DNA of 64,000 nt from Bretschneidera sinensis (Eukaryota; Streptophyta; Magnoliopsida; Brassicales; Akaniaceae). Positions 20,046 through 31,874 of this stretch are shown here, piece after piece. The position numbers and the translations under genes were made by a program. The DNA lies in NCBI GenBank assembly GCA_023935145.1, contig CM043697.1, positions 57,860,501 through 57,924,500 of the forward strand. The letters are read 5' to 3'. Each line of letters starts with the position of its first letter. The stretch's first letter is position 1. The notes beneath the pieces were generated by a model. It did no database searches and was not told the origin of the DNA. It saw nothing but the letters and a program-made list of their open reading frames with translations.

Positions 20046-22219
20046 GCTTTAGTTTTGTTGAAATGTCGGTAAAAGACTACATTTGTTTGCAGGTTAAACG
20101 AAGTGTGTGTTTTGCAGCTTATCTTCTTAAAATGGTGTAATTTACATAATCTAATTGAATGGATGTGGATGTCTTTAAACAGCGACAGGCTTTGTTTTCT
20201 AGATTTTATATTTTTTGGTCACTGCTAATGATGAGCTCACCTTTCTGCATTATATATGGAGCACTGTTTGCTTCCGCCCAAACTCTTCTGCATGTATGCT
20301 CTTTACCTTTAACATTTGGGTTATAGTATGCAATTTCACCAGTGGCTGATTGGTCAAACTATGTGGGTAATATTATGGTGAGTAGAAAGGTGGAACAGAT
20401 TACAACTAAATTTTAAATCCACTTAATTTTTTTATGTCCAGCCAGACAAAGCCTGATTTTTGGGTTGGGGTATTCGAAAATGTTTGTGCGTTTGTAAACA
20501 CAGTTGAGCTATATCTTGTGCTAAATTATTGGCTATAATATGAACTGTGGATCAGTTTATTGGAGCCAGTGCAGTAGGGCTGAATTAAAATGAAACATGC
20601 TAGAATAGAATTGAGAGAAAATCAATCCTTATTCGTAATCGGCTAGAAAATTAATATTAAGTATCTTGAATGATACCTTTTTTTACTGTTCATTGTCTGG
20701 CGTAAAGATGCTAATTTTCGTCTGTCATGACCTGGGGTCTGGGCAGGGTGTGTTTGGGCGTCTGGGCTATCCTAACCTTAGTATATTTATTATATCTTTT
20801 TTAATGTAGGTTCTTATTACATTTATACTATAAATATACATGAAAGAGGTGTGGTTTCTTTTTTATATATCTAGTGTTATATTGGTTGAGATGGTTTTTC
20901 TTTTTAAAAATTTGAGAACTTTTTGATGGGTTCTTCTAGGCTGAAAAACTAGTTGAGCAGGGTGGAGATGGTGGGGATGGGGAGTCATATCACCTTGTAG
21001 GGTGAAGAGGTGGAGCTGAAAAGACAAGGTTTTATATCATCGAGTGAAAAAAAAAAAAAAATCTCTTGGATTTGATTAGTGAATCAAAATCTTTAACCGG
21101 TGTATGGACGGGGTATTTAGCAAGTGGGGAAGTCTATGGTTTAGGTTGACTCACTTCAAGATATCCATGGTTGATTAACTTGAGAGTTGAGACATCAGCT
21201 AGAATAATACGGATGTCCAAGTGCATTGATCTATGATGCTAATATCTCATGTTAGATTGGACTCTTGTATACTAGCCAAATTATCGTTTGATTAGGATCT
21301 TTGTTGCGCCTTGATATAGATAATCATTTTGCTCATAAGTTTGCTTTCTGGTGAAGTTGTGACTAGAAAGTTTTCTAGCTATGCTTAATATTGGCTAGCA
21401 TGCCTCAGATAAACAAGCAAAAAATTTAGTCCCATAACATCTTACTGTTTTGATTCTCTCATCTTAGCTCCCCCATCCTTTTTTCCCTTCTATATGATTA
21501 TAATGACTTGTCAGTTACTTATCAAAAAAAAAAAAAAGAATAATGACTTTTTAGTTGTCAGAATTATTGTCTTTTTAATACATGCTAGCCATTTGTTTGC
21601 TTGTTATAACTTACAAGATAGTAATAATTTTTGGTTGGTCTTAATGTCATGCACCCCTTCAAGAACTTCTATATTACTATGACGATACGAGTCGATGAAT
21701 ATCTTTAAAGGGCTAATGCAGAACTGTTTTTGCCTTTTCTTGCTACTGCCCCCGTTTGGTATGCCTTTTGATATTGGCTTTTATGGATTTGAGGCAAAAA
21801 CCAACTACTTTTTGCAAAAGGGTTGTTTGCCTCAAGAAATCCATTTTCGGACTTGAATCTTTTGAGGGGCTAAAATCAAAAGTTCAGCCCCCCTTACTTT
21901 TCTTCCCAGAAGTCAGTCTCTCTCTCTTCCCCTCTTGCTCTTTTCCTATTCTCTCTCTTTCTCTCACCTCCTCTCTCGCCTTTCCGCGCTGAAGGGAAAA
22001 GAAGCTAGGGATGGTAAATACCAGCCTGCTGCCCCACCGCGGCGACCGCTCATATCGTGCTCTGCAGTTGAATCGCAGCACCGTGGTGCAGTTTGCAATG
22101 CCTCAATGTGAGAAATAGAAGAGCGTATGAGAGGAACAGGTGAGGGTGGTAGGGTTTGGGGGTGACAGTTTGGGAAAAGTGAAAGATTAGAAAAAAGAAA
22201 AAACCCTATAAGTTAGGGA
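20046..22219. other. 3' flank of the 17746 gene, no further gene recognised
   Basis: AT-rich sequence with A runs at about 21048-21061 and a pyrimidine-rich CTCTCT stretch at 21920-21975. It contains the short retroposed tail at 21500-21549. No supported coding sequence. Confidence 0.5.
21500..21549 (+). repeat. 30-bp retroposed tail with 10-bp target duplication
   Basis: ATAATGACTT occurs at 21500-21509 and again at 21540-21549. Between them lie 30 bases reading GTCAGTTACTTATC and then a run of 14 A and GA. Perfect flanking duplications and a poly-A end are hallmarks of LINE-driven insertion. ACTTATC before poly-A resembles the 3' end of plant SINE-type sequences. Confidence 0.55.
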
Positions 22220-22227
22220 GTATATAC

Positions 22228-23677
22228 CAGTGTTTTAAAAAGAGAATTTGGGGCGCGCCCAGAGGCGTTTTCAGGCTAAAACGCCCCAGGGCGTGAATCC
22301 TGGGGCGCAAGTATCTCTGGGCGCACGTTTTTCGGGTCTGGGCGTTCGCCTAGACCCGAGGCGTACGCTTTTTACGCCCCGGGCGTCTGGGCGTGCGCCC
22401 AATGCATTCCAAAAATCAGACTGTTTTGCTATCGAGAAAAAGCATAGAAACAAAGAAAAGTAAATAGAAAACTATTCGACTGAAGCTTCAAAACTTGATA
22501 CCGAAATAATCCTCCACTGAAAGGCAACTTTCATTTATTCTCTGTAAACAAAACTTTCAATTTCTGAATAGGTTGAATTTTCTCAAATCAAAAAGTTTCC
22601 CAATTTTCTCAGCAACCAAACGGAAGATAAAACCACATTTAAAAAAAAAAAAATCAGAACGGGCAATTAGAAGTCAGAACAGACCGGATTCGTGTTGCAA
22701 AATTCAATAGCCTTGATTTCTCCAGACTCGACTCCAATTTCCTCTTCGTAACCTCACCGAGTCCCTCCTCTTCGAAAATCTCCCATTTCTCCACATCATC
22801 ATCGACTCTACTACTATCACCAACAGGAAGCAAAGGGAAAGGAAGAAAATGAGCGATATCGTCATCGCCTTGCTTGATTTCCTCTTCGTGCTTCTTGCTG
22901 TAGTGGCAGCGATGGTGGTGTTTGTGGTGCTTTGTGCTTGTGGCGATGGGTTAGGGTTAGCACTTTTGCACTTTTTGCGATTTTCTTGTTCTAGACTTCT
23001 AGATGGTTCTCTGTTTCTTTTTTCTTTGTGCTTATCGTGGATTTTTAAGAGGACTAGTGGTGTCACCGAGCTAACATATTAGGTAACGTGGATTGTAGGA
23101 CTAGAGCTAGGATAATTTGGGCTACAGATATTAGCCTATTAGGTAACGGACTAGAGCCAGGAGCCCAGGATAATTTGGGTTACAGATATTGGGTAACTTT
23201 TAGTTAACATATTAAGCTGTAGACAGGTGAGATTTAGCTTTGCTTAATTTGGGCCAGCATGGACCACAGTAACGTCGCACTAACGAAAGAGCGCATGTTC
23301 TCGCCCAACGCATTTTTTTTAAAATTAATTAATTAATAAAGTATTAAACTTCAATAAAAATTAATTAATTAATTAAAATTATTTTATTATTCTAATTAAT
23401 TAATATTATTTTATTAAAAATTTCATCAAATTGTTTGATATTTATGTAAAAATATTTTAATAAATATTCATTTATAGGTCTTAAGTTAGTAAAGTTTATT
23501 GATAATTAATTTATTTATATTATTTAAATTTTTTTAATATTTTTACATTTAATTAATATTATTTTATTCAAAACGCCAAAACGTTTCAAAAGGCTTACGC
23601 CGCAACGCCTCGAGGCTTACGCCTCGCCTCATTAAGGCAAAACGCCTCGCCCAACGTCCTCGCCTCTGAAAACACTG
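22228..23677. mobile_element. hAT-family non-autonomous element, 1450 bp
   Basis: It begins CAGTGTTTTAAAAAG and ends TGAAAACACTG, giving a terminal inverted repeat with core CAGTGTTTT. The flanks carry GTATATAC (22220-22227 and 23678-23685), a perfect 8-bp target duplication. Subterminal DNA is rich in GGCGTTTT/AACGCC and GCGCCC motifs at both ends (22250-22400 and 23570-23660), while the middle (23320-23560) is extremely AT-rich. No transposase is visible. A 77-codon hydrophobic frame at 22849-23082 is not recognised and may be chance. Confidence 0.85.
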
Positions 23678-23685
23678 GTATATAC

Positions 23686-24365
23686 CACACTTGCCCTTCC
23701 TTCAATGCAGGGAAAAGATTTTGCCCCGCAACTGACTCGCCACCAACTAAAAAAATCTGCTCTGACATGGGTGGGCGTTCCAGGGCACGGCTAGACGGGT
23801 GGGTTTTGCCATCCCTATTCCCTAATAGTAGCTTCGCGCCCTGGGCACAGCAGGTGCACGCTTGCTGCCAGCCAAAGAGATCCGAATGGATCCTCTTAAT
23901 ATCCAACAAGATCTGAAGAGATTCGTTTGAGTAATCCCTTTTTTTCTTTATTTTAATTTTCTTTTGTTTTTTACTTTTTAAGTTAATTAATAGATTTAAA
24001 AGTTTTTAAGTTAATTATTTTGAGTTAACTTTAATTATGGATAATAATATAATATTTTTCATATTTTGAGTTAAGTTGAACTATGGATAATAATATAATA
24101 GTAATATAAATTAATTTCAAATATGTTTTATCATAAAATAATTACTATGTTACGGTTAAATATAATAAATTGAGAATAATATAAACCTTTAACCATTCAT
24201 TGAACCATCTTGAACCCTTCTTTGAACCAATTGTAAATATATTACTAATTGTGAATTAATAAAGGTTTTTTAAAGTTATAATTATATTTTAAAATTAAGT
24301 CACAAACTATATTATATTGCTTACATTTGGCTATTTGTTCGAGTGTGAAGAGTCCAAACTATAGT
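23686..24365. other. intergenic DNA, no gene recognised
   Basis: A short GC-richer part to about 23930 is followed by strongly AT-rich sequence. Nothing is supported. Confidence 0.5.
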
Positions 24366-24795
24366 TACCAGGAATTTGGTACACCTTGGTTCGCGGTACG
24401 GGTACGGGATCGTGGTGCGTTACTCACCCGTACCCGGTACGTTGGGGGTAGACTTTAAATGGTTTTTATTATGTATAAGTACATGTATAAAATTTGGATA
24501 TTAGATATATTTATAAGTAAAATTTAAATAGAAGTGTGTGCATAATAATAATTTAGAAAATATTAGAGTTTTGACAAAATAGTAAGGTAGAAAACATAAA
24601 TTTAAAATAAAGTTGCATTCTCTTATTGCTTTTTTTTGTGTCTAGGAAATTTTTTTTTTTTTTTTTCATTTTTTTAGCTAAAAGTCTTTAGAAAAATTTG
24701 GATCGCCAATTTTAGGGATCCGGTGCGCGAATGCACCACGAATCTAAACGTAAGATTTGGATCGTGGTTCCAAAGGAGGAATAGGGATTCCGGTA
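24366..24795. mobile_element. small hAT-like MITE (tentative), 430 bp
   Basis: The left end TACCAGGAAT and the right end, read inward as TACCGGAAT, form an inverted repeat with one indel. The flanks ACTATAGT and AGTATGGT match at six of eight positions. Subterminal CGTGGTGC and its reverse complement GCACCACG lie in mirrored positions. No coding capacity. Confidence 0.5.
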
Positions 24796-24901
24796 AGTAT
24801 GGTCCAATCAACATGAACTATAATGGTGGTTAAGCATGTGATCTTGTGACGTGTGTGCATGAATGTTTTAGAAGCTTCAATCGATTCCTCTTTTATTGCA
24901 G

Positions 24902-24963
24902 GTTAACATTAGTATTCAGCTTTATGTCGTGCACTGCTGCAGTCTTATTCTTAATTGCCCTGC
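24902..24963 (+). other. candidate internal exon, 62 bp
   Basis: TTTTATTGCAG precedes it and GTAAGTT follows, both good splice consensus sequences. One frame is open and hydrophobic (LTLVFSFMSCTAAVLFLIAL), like a membrane segment. It could equally be a 3'-UTR exon of the 17746 gene. The phase does not join directly to the next candidate exon. Confidence 0.35.
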
Positions 24964-26053
24964 GTAAGTTATGATATCTACGAGTTGGATCTATCCAAGT
25001 GGATTTGTTGGTCTGCAAGAATCAATTATGTAATTTCAGCACTAAGCATGGTGATCGGGTGGAGCCTTGCAAGTAAAGTTTAACACGGTAATTGTAATCT
25101 ACGGGATTTCTTTTAAACTTGAAGTAGATGTCTTGTAAGCAACTAAGCTAAACTATTCTGGTAGTTTTACCAAGTAGCTAGTAAGGATTATAACGCCTTT
25201 CCCAGTAGTTTCATATTTGTTGTGTTCAGAGGTTGGAAGATGATAACTTCATCAAATACTTGAATTACTTTTGTTTATATTTTCTTTTCCTTTCATTCTG
25301 CTCAGTGATAAGCGTGTGGTTGAGTTGTACATATCGCAGGGCTATCTACTGCCTTACTGAGCCATAGACCTCTGGAACAATGTTTGGGTTTTTGAAGACA
25401 AGGAAGAAGGGCTTGGTACACAGTTACTTTTTCTTAATTTTGTTTTGCCTTTTTGTCACTGAAGAGAAATTTTGTCATGTAAGTGACATTTTTGATCGAT
25501 TGTTTAGCATTTCCTTGGTAAGTGTTTCATAATTATGCTCCTCCAAAATTGTAGGGGATTCTGGGTTGAAGCTCAGACTATAGGGGTTCATCACCTCCAG
25601 CGTTATAAAAAATACCGCTTTACATATTTAGTGGGTTAGACAATTCATCGATAAGTCTGTGCATTACTACTTTTGTCATTTTAGCACCATTAATTAAAAG
25701 AACCAAGTGTTAAATCAAATACTTCAAAGATTTTTTAATTGTCTTGGACAGTATATGAGATATACATAATACAAGAGTTTATTTCACTTTTAAATAAATT
25801 ATAAAATTAAAATTAAAAGAATCACTTTTAAATGAATTAGAGTGTCAAAAGCTACTCCTTTCACTTGTAATTTATGTGTGTGCAAGCGCACGCCAATATT
25901 GCATCACTTGTATTGTGTGTGAATAATAGAATATTAGCGATTGTTATGCTCATTAGTTACAGCCACATCTCTCTTAATATTTTTTTTTTCCATGAAAAAA
26001 GTTTCTAGGAGAGATTTTTGTATAAGCGTCAGTTTATTATAACACTCATGTAG
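24964..26053. other. intron-like or intergenic DNA
   Basis: Further acceptor-like sites occur (for example before GGCTATCTACTG at about 25341), but the frames close quickly. No additional exon can be supported. Confidence 0.35.
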
Positions 26054-26198
26054 GCCTTCACAGGGGTCATCAATGTTTATAATGGATTTGTTGTCTGGCT
26101 TATCGAGCGAAATCACAACCCAGAATTCAGACGCAGTATATGGAACCAAATTGGAACAATGCTTTCACTAGCCTTCACCACGCTTTTCTCGCTACAAG
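26054..26198 (+). other. candidate exon of a membrane-protein gene (orphan)
   Basis: The segment is bounded by a TAG acceptor and a GTAATC donor and is fully open in phase 0 for 48 codons: AFTGVINVYNGFVVWLIERN, then HNPEFRRSIWNQIGT, then MLSLAFTTLFSLQ. Alternating hydrophobic stretches and a charged loop look like two transmembrane segments. I do not recognise the family. A gypsy deletion derivative begins 64 bp downstream, in what would be the next intron. No start or stop exon was found, so this may be a gene relic. Confidence 0.4.
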
Positions 26199-26261
26199 GT
26201 AATCTTTTCTTTCCGTAATCTGAAAAATAATGAGGCGTATGGGTGTTCTTTATTTAGATAT

Positions 26262-27782
26262 TGTTGACACTTGATTTTGCCGGTTGTTCATACCTTAATG
26301 AAGTGGTACGTTTTGTTTGAGTATGAGATTGACCATGTTCTGTGCATCGGCCTCATTCCTCATATCAGCTTCATTTTTGATATCAACTTCATCTCTTGTA
26401 TCAGTCTCATATGAGGGATTTGTATGCTTGAGCTCAAGTTAATATAGTTAAAGGGTTGGACACATGACGGCAAAAGATGAAGCAGTTATTAGTTAGTTAC
26501 TTAACAGTTTTCTTTGTTTGAATTCAAATGTATTTAATGATAGGAAAATTATATTTTTGTTCTTATAAATATTGTACATTTTTCATTAATGAAGGATAAA
26601 TAGACAATTCAACAACAATTTACTCTTTCTATCTAGAATAACAGTAATGTAACTAGGAGTAATAGTAACATGACAATCAAATCTCCGTTCTTGATACTTT
26701 GTATTAGTACGTGTGGACCCGAAAAGGACATCCTGAATACTGTGAATCATTTTCATTCGACTTATCACCAAGTTAGAAATACTGAATATGATGAATCTTT
26801 CTCACAATCATCTAATCGATTTGGGCACATAACAACATTCAATTCTATCTTGGTACACTTACGCAATTTGCTAAAATTTCTAAATCAACAATTTGGCACG
26901 CTTAGTGGGATATTAGGTAATTTGATTGCAAATGGTTCGCCAAGAGGGTGAATATACCCCTCCACCAACTGGAAACAATATTGATATCTCTGATCCACAG
27001 TATGAACGTCATGTATTGGTAGATTTAGGGATTCAAGTTTAGGTCCCTACGGCATTACCAATTAATGTGGAGACAATTTCTCCAACCAGATAATCACCAC
27101 AAGTATATACTATGGACAATTTCATGGGATAATTTCTCTCAAGTTTGGTACCGTCGATTGTAAGTTGGTTCCAGAGTGGGAGCGATTCTAATATAATAAT
27201 TGAAACTTTCACAACTGTAGATATTTTGATCTTAAATAACCAAAACAATATTGCTAATAGGGTGTTGCCACAACACATGAATAAACCAAACATGACACAA
27301 CTAGTGCAGAATGTAAATATTCTTGTTGCTATGATACCGTAGACTCTTACTGCTAACGTGATTTGTGGACCACCACAAGGAGTTCCTCCTGCTAATCAAC
27401 CTCGATACCAAGTTGACCAGCCACGGGTATACCTACCTAATAATGTGGGACAAAATGTTCAGCCTATCATGATCGAACCACAACTATAGATATTTTCATT
27501 AATGAAGGATACATAGACAATTCAATAACAATTTACTCTTCTATCCAGGGATAGAAGTAACATAACAATCAAATCCCCGTTGCTAGTACTTTGTATTAAG
27601 ACGTGTGGACCCAAGAAAAAGAAATTGAATACAGTGAATCATTCACATTTGACTTACCATTGAGTTAAAAACAATCAATACGATGAATCTTTTTCACAAT
27701 CGCCTAATCGATTTGGGTGCATAATAACATTCAATTCTATCTTGACTGGCTCGCGTAACTTACCAAAATTTTTGCGTCAATG
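26262..27782 (+). mobile_element. Ty3/gypsy deletion derivative
   Basis: A full LTR-like block starts TGTTGACACTTG at 26262 and ends AATCAACA at 26890. A gypsy-type primer-site region (TTTGGCACGCTTAGTGGGAT) follows at once. Part of gag comes next. The last 290 bp of the LTR then recur at 27494-27782 (TTTCATTAATGAAGGAT to TTGCGTCAA). The 5' part of the second LTR and all of pol are missing, so the element is a deletion derivative. The two LTR segments differ at many positions, so it is old. Confidence 0.7.
26934..27489 (+). pseudogene. gypsy gag N-terminal fragment
   Basis: Begins MVRQEGEYTPPPTGNNIDI about 40 bases after the primer site and continues through a Q/P/N-rich region (ICGPPQGVPPANQPRYQVDQ). 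Several in-frame stops occur. It ends where LTR sequence resumes. No capsid or zinc-knuckle domain remains. Confidence 0.6.
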
Positions 27783-28569
27783 TATAGCAAGGCATTTCCA
27801 TTATAATTGACAATAGATTATTGATTCTCATAGAGATTATATATAATCGTGCCGCTTCTTTTTAGCAAGATATGAGTAAATTGGAGAGGTTTGGTAATGT
27901 ATTTAATTAAGCAAAAATCCATTTTTTAAAAAAATCTTTTCGACAAAATTGATCTGAAGAGATTTAAAAAAATAAATTTAAACTGGATTAAGTCCAACAC
28001 TAAGTGTAGCCTAAGAAGTAAGTCAAATTAGATGTGTTTATGATGACTAAAATGACAGAAAGTGTTAGATCTGTTTGACAAAAGCTATGGATCTCTAAAA
28101 TCATTCGCTACATGTACAAATGCTTCTGTCCAATAAGAGGGTAGATACTAAATTAGAATCATGTTCTTATGGCTAAAATTAAGACTAGCTATCTTAGAAT
28201 GCTTAAATTTAAGGATCAATTCCATGAAAGAAGTGAGCAAGATACAAGGATTCAGCAAGCAAATGTTACTATGATCTTTGCTCTCCTGGTTCTAACTTCA
28301 CCTTTGAGATTTTTTTTGTCATCCCTTTTAGTCACTTTATTGGTTCACGGACAGAATTATAATATAATAAAATTAGGTGGGATTAAAGTGAGATAACAAA
28401 TATAAAAACTTAAATATCTTCATCATTTTTTATTATAAATCCTTTTATTATATATATTATAAAACCAAGACAGTTGTTTTTTCTTTGTTGTTCTCTTTCT
28501 TCCTCCTCTATTATGACACAGGGAGAGTTTTTTTTTGTTTGTTTTTTTTTGGTTGGATTTTTTTTAAAA
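27783..28569. other. intergenic DNA, no gene recognised
   Basis: AT-rich, ending in T-rich runs at 28470-28565. Nothing is supported. Confidence 0.5.
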
Positions 28570-29110
28570 AAACTACAGAGATAAGGAAGGAGGAAGATGA
28601 GGGGTGGCCGCGGTATGGGAAAGGAGGAGGAGGAAAAAAAAGGAGGAGGATGAGGGGGGGAGGAGAGATCTGAGGAAGAGGAAGGAAGAGGAGGGGAAGG
28701 AGGAGAGATATGGGGAAGCGAAGGAGAGAGCAGATGAAGGAGGAGAAGGAGAAGTAGAGAGGAAAGGTGTGAGGGTCAGGCCGTGCGATCCGGGGAATCG
28801 GAGGAGAGATGAGAGGAAGGAGAAAGAGGAGTGGGATGGAGAAGAGAGTAGGAGGATGAGGATGAGGATGAGGAGGATGGAGAAGAGAGGCACGGTGGCC
28901 GGAGGAGGAGGTGTAAATGCCAGGTGAGGATGAGAGATGGCATGGGGAGGACGGGAGGTGGCTGTTGCAGGGAAGAAGAAAGGATGGGAAAGAAGAAAAA
29001 AGGGGAGGAGGAGGAAGGAGGAGCGAGGAGGGAGGAGGAGATGAGGAAGAAGATTATCTGCCATGGAAGTGAAGAAGAAGAAGAGAGAAAGAGAGAAGAT
29101 GTCGTTTGTG
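28570..29110 (+). repeat. polypurine (GGA/GAA) low-complexity tract, about 540 bp
   Basis: The plus strand is almost entirely purine (GGAGGAGGA, GAAGAAGAA, GGATGAGGATGAGG). Long frames on both strands are Glu/Arg/Lys-rich or Pro/Ser/Leu-rich consequences of composition, with no domain. The strand asymmetry is the only defined property. Confidence 0.85.
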
Positions 29111-30368
29111 CAAGATAGGTTTTGAGGAAAAAATTAAGCCCAAAGCCATGAGATTGAATCTGTCTAGGGGGTGCGGGATTAATTTCAATAGGATTGGGAT
29201 TAATTTAGTCTCATATTAATCTCAAACAAACAATTAATCATTCTAACTAAACATGAGACTGATTGCTCATATGAAATTAACTTAATCTTACCTCATATTA
29301 GTAGCATGTACCAAACCGCCCATCTGAGTTCAAATTTTCTCTCTTACTACAGTGAATTCAAAAAGTAGAATGGCTAGTTATTAGTTAAGTTTCACAACGG
29401 AATGCCTATTTTGAGTGTTTCTTTATCTTTCTTGATTTTTTTTTAATATTTCCTTTTCCTGTAAATAAGTGACACCCCTCACACATAAAGACACTCGTTA
29501 TATTTTTATTTTGTTTTTCTGTCAAAATTGCTTACCTAAACTAATTGTTTTTTTTTTTTAACTAATTCAAAAGATTCTTTGTGATTCAGGATGCAATTAT
29601 GGTGGTTTCAGTTATTGTCAAATAATACTTTTTTTTAAAAAAATCAAAATGATACCATTATATCAATTAAAATTTATTGTTAAATTGTTTCATTACTATC
29701 AAATAGTATCTCAAATTACTAGCAAATGGTCTTAAAAAATCGCGTAGGGTTCTTTATATCAACAACACCATAAACTCAATCAAGTTAACACCTTCAAGAA
29801 AAAAAAAAGTGTTTAACGTGTAAAACATAATATTAACCACCTTCACTTTGGAACATACTTACTATGCATCCATAGGACAGTCGTGTTTCCTCCAAAAACT
29901 CATGTCACATCGGCATGGCTTGTGTGCATGTTTATATGAGATTTATTAACATTTAAATTTTCTCACGTATGTTTTTCTGAAATGTTCTACTTATAAAAAA
30001 TGGAAAAAATAATTATTTTTATTTCATCTAGAAAAATGTCTTTAGAAATAATTATATTCAAACATCACCCAAAAAAAGTCAAATACTATTTTAACCAAAA
30101 ATATGTTGTCAATCTTCATTCCTCTTTTAAATGCGATGATCTTCATTCCTCTTTCCCTTTCTTTGCGTATATATTTTTTTTAACAAGATCTAAAAAATAT
30201 CCTTCAAATTTTCTTAAAACATTTCATCTACATCCCATAACACATATAAATTAAAATTTTTAATAAATCAAATTAAATAATGACATAACATCGCATGTTT
30301 TTTTTTTTTTTGATTCAAGAAGTAACTCATTCTTGTGGTAGAGAAATGATAATTCTCATGATTTCAGC
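29111..30368. other. AT-rich flank of the nested stack
   Basis: No gene. The last 170 bp (30200-30368) resemble 54520-54690, so the two sides of the stack carry related copies of one repeat. Confidence 0.55.
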
Positions 30369-30947
30369 TAGATGTGGCAATTCGGGTTGACGAGTCGTGT
30401 CGAAGTTAAATGTAACACTAAATGGGTTGACACGAACACGACATAATTATTAATCGTGTCAAGAAAACCTAACACGAACACGACATGTTTATTAAACGGG
30501 TAACACGACATGACAAGCTTAACCCGTTTAATAAATGGGTCGTGTTAGACCCGACACGACAACACGACATGCCTAATTTTTCATAATCCAAATTTCAACA
30601 TGACACGATAACACGACATGATTAACCTGCCATGACCTGTTTATTACATAAGCAAATATAAGTTATCATCCAATCATTCATAATTCAAATTTCAACATAT
30701 TCATGATCCAAATACACATAAAAAGTTTAATTAATAGCATAAACATTATGTTATCAACTATCATCCATATTGGTTCAACCGTAAGCAAAAAAAAAAAAAA
30801 AAAAAAAAAAGGGAGAAACAATAACACCATAAGTCATAAGCCATCCAATTACAAGTACACAATATTACAACATTAGCTAACCAAATTAGCAGCAGAACCC
30901 TCAGATGGAGGTGCAAATGATTCATTCTCATTCATATTCATATCCAT

Positions 30948-31329
30948 TACATCAGTAGTAAGCTCTTCCATCGCTTTTGGAGCCATTTCTCAGATGGCAT
31001 TTCATATTACCTCTTCCAAAGTTACCATCAGCAATGTATGTCATTCCACACCTCTTGCACTTGTATATCTTTTTCTTATCATCTCCAAGAGGAAGCATGT
31101 CAAAAAACTTTCAGACTGGTGAGGTAAGTTTTCTTTTACGCTTTTCCACTATTTTCTTAGATTCCATAGCAGCAATTATTTCCTCTAACTCAACTGCATC
31201 ATCACATTCTTCATTAAGCACATACATACTATCGCAAGCCTCAACAATAATGTCATCTTTATCCCCCATCGATGTACATGTAAAGCAACACATTAGAGAT
31301 TTAAAAAACAAACACATATAGTCAAACAT
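30948..31329 (-). pseudogene. hAT transposase N-terminus with BED zinc finger (broken)
   Basis: The minus-strand frame runs from 31329 through an acidic leader to KRKRKLTSPV, then hits TGA where BED domains have tryptophan. It continues KFFDMLPLGDDKKKIYKCKR, then CGMTYIADGNFGRGNMKCHL, and stops after GRAYY. The C-x2-C and terminal cysteine/histidine pattern is that of BED-type DNA-binding fingers of hAT transposases. No RNase-H-like catalytic domain or dimerisation region follows before the terminal repeat, so this copy is non-autonomous. Confidence 0.75.
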
Positions 31330-31874
31330 AAGAAATAATTAAACCATAAAGTCAATAACAAATTGCACCATATTAAAATTAAAACAATCACAAAGTGAGT
31401 CCCATTCACCATAGTCTACCCATCTAACAATTAAAAGTCTTACAAATAAATTGTTCAAGAAACAAACTTATCTGTACTGGTTTCTGTCATAAATCCATTA
31501 AGCAATAACTTTCATTTGATTACAAAAGACGAAAAAAGGAAAACCAAAATCAAGACCTCCAAGAGAGGTAGAGAAAGTAATAAAATCAAGCGATTAGATA
31601 AAATCAAGAGAGGTAAGAATGTAAACTTGAGGATGAAAAACCTTAGTTCTTAACATAGAAGTGAAAAAGCAATGAATAACTTTCATTTTAAATGCTTTCT
31701 TTCTCAATATGTAACTTTTCCTGTTATAGAATTACTAGAATTACAGAAGCAAAATGGTTTCCTCTCACCATAGAATATAAAAAAAAAAGAAAATTATGAA
31801 ACAAACTCAAAAGTTAAACCAAGAAAGTGATACCCATTGTAAGCAAGTAGTAGCCAACTATCCTCAATTTCAAG

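Noticed and set aside
22849..23082. 77-codon hydrophobic frame inside the hAT at 22228
   Set aside because: No homology recognised and no conserved start context. It could be a captured fragment but cannot be supported from sequence alone.
28573..29118. Glu/Arg-rich (+) and Pro/Ser/Leu-rich (-) frames
   Set aside because: They result from purine-rich low-complexity sequence; there is no domain and no splice structure.
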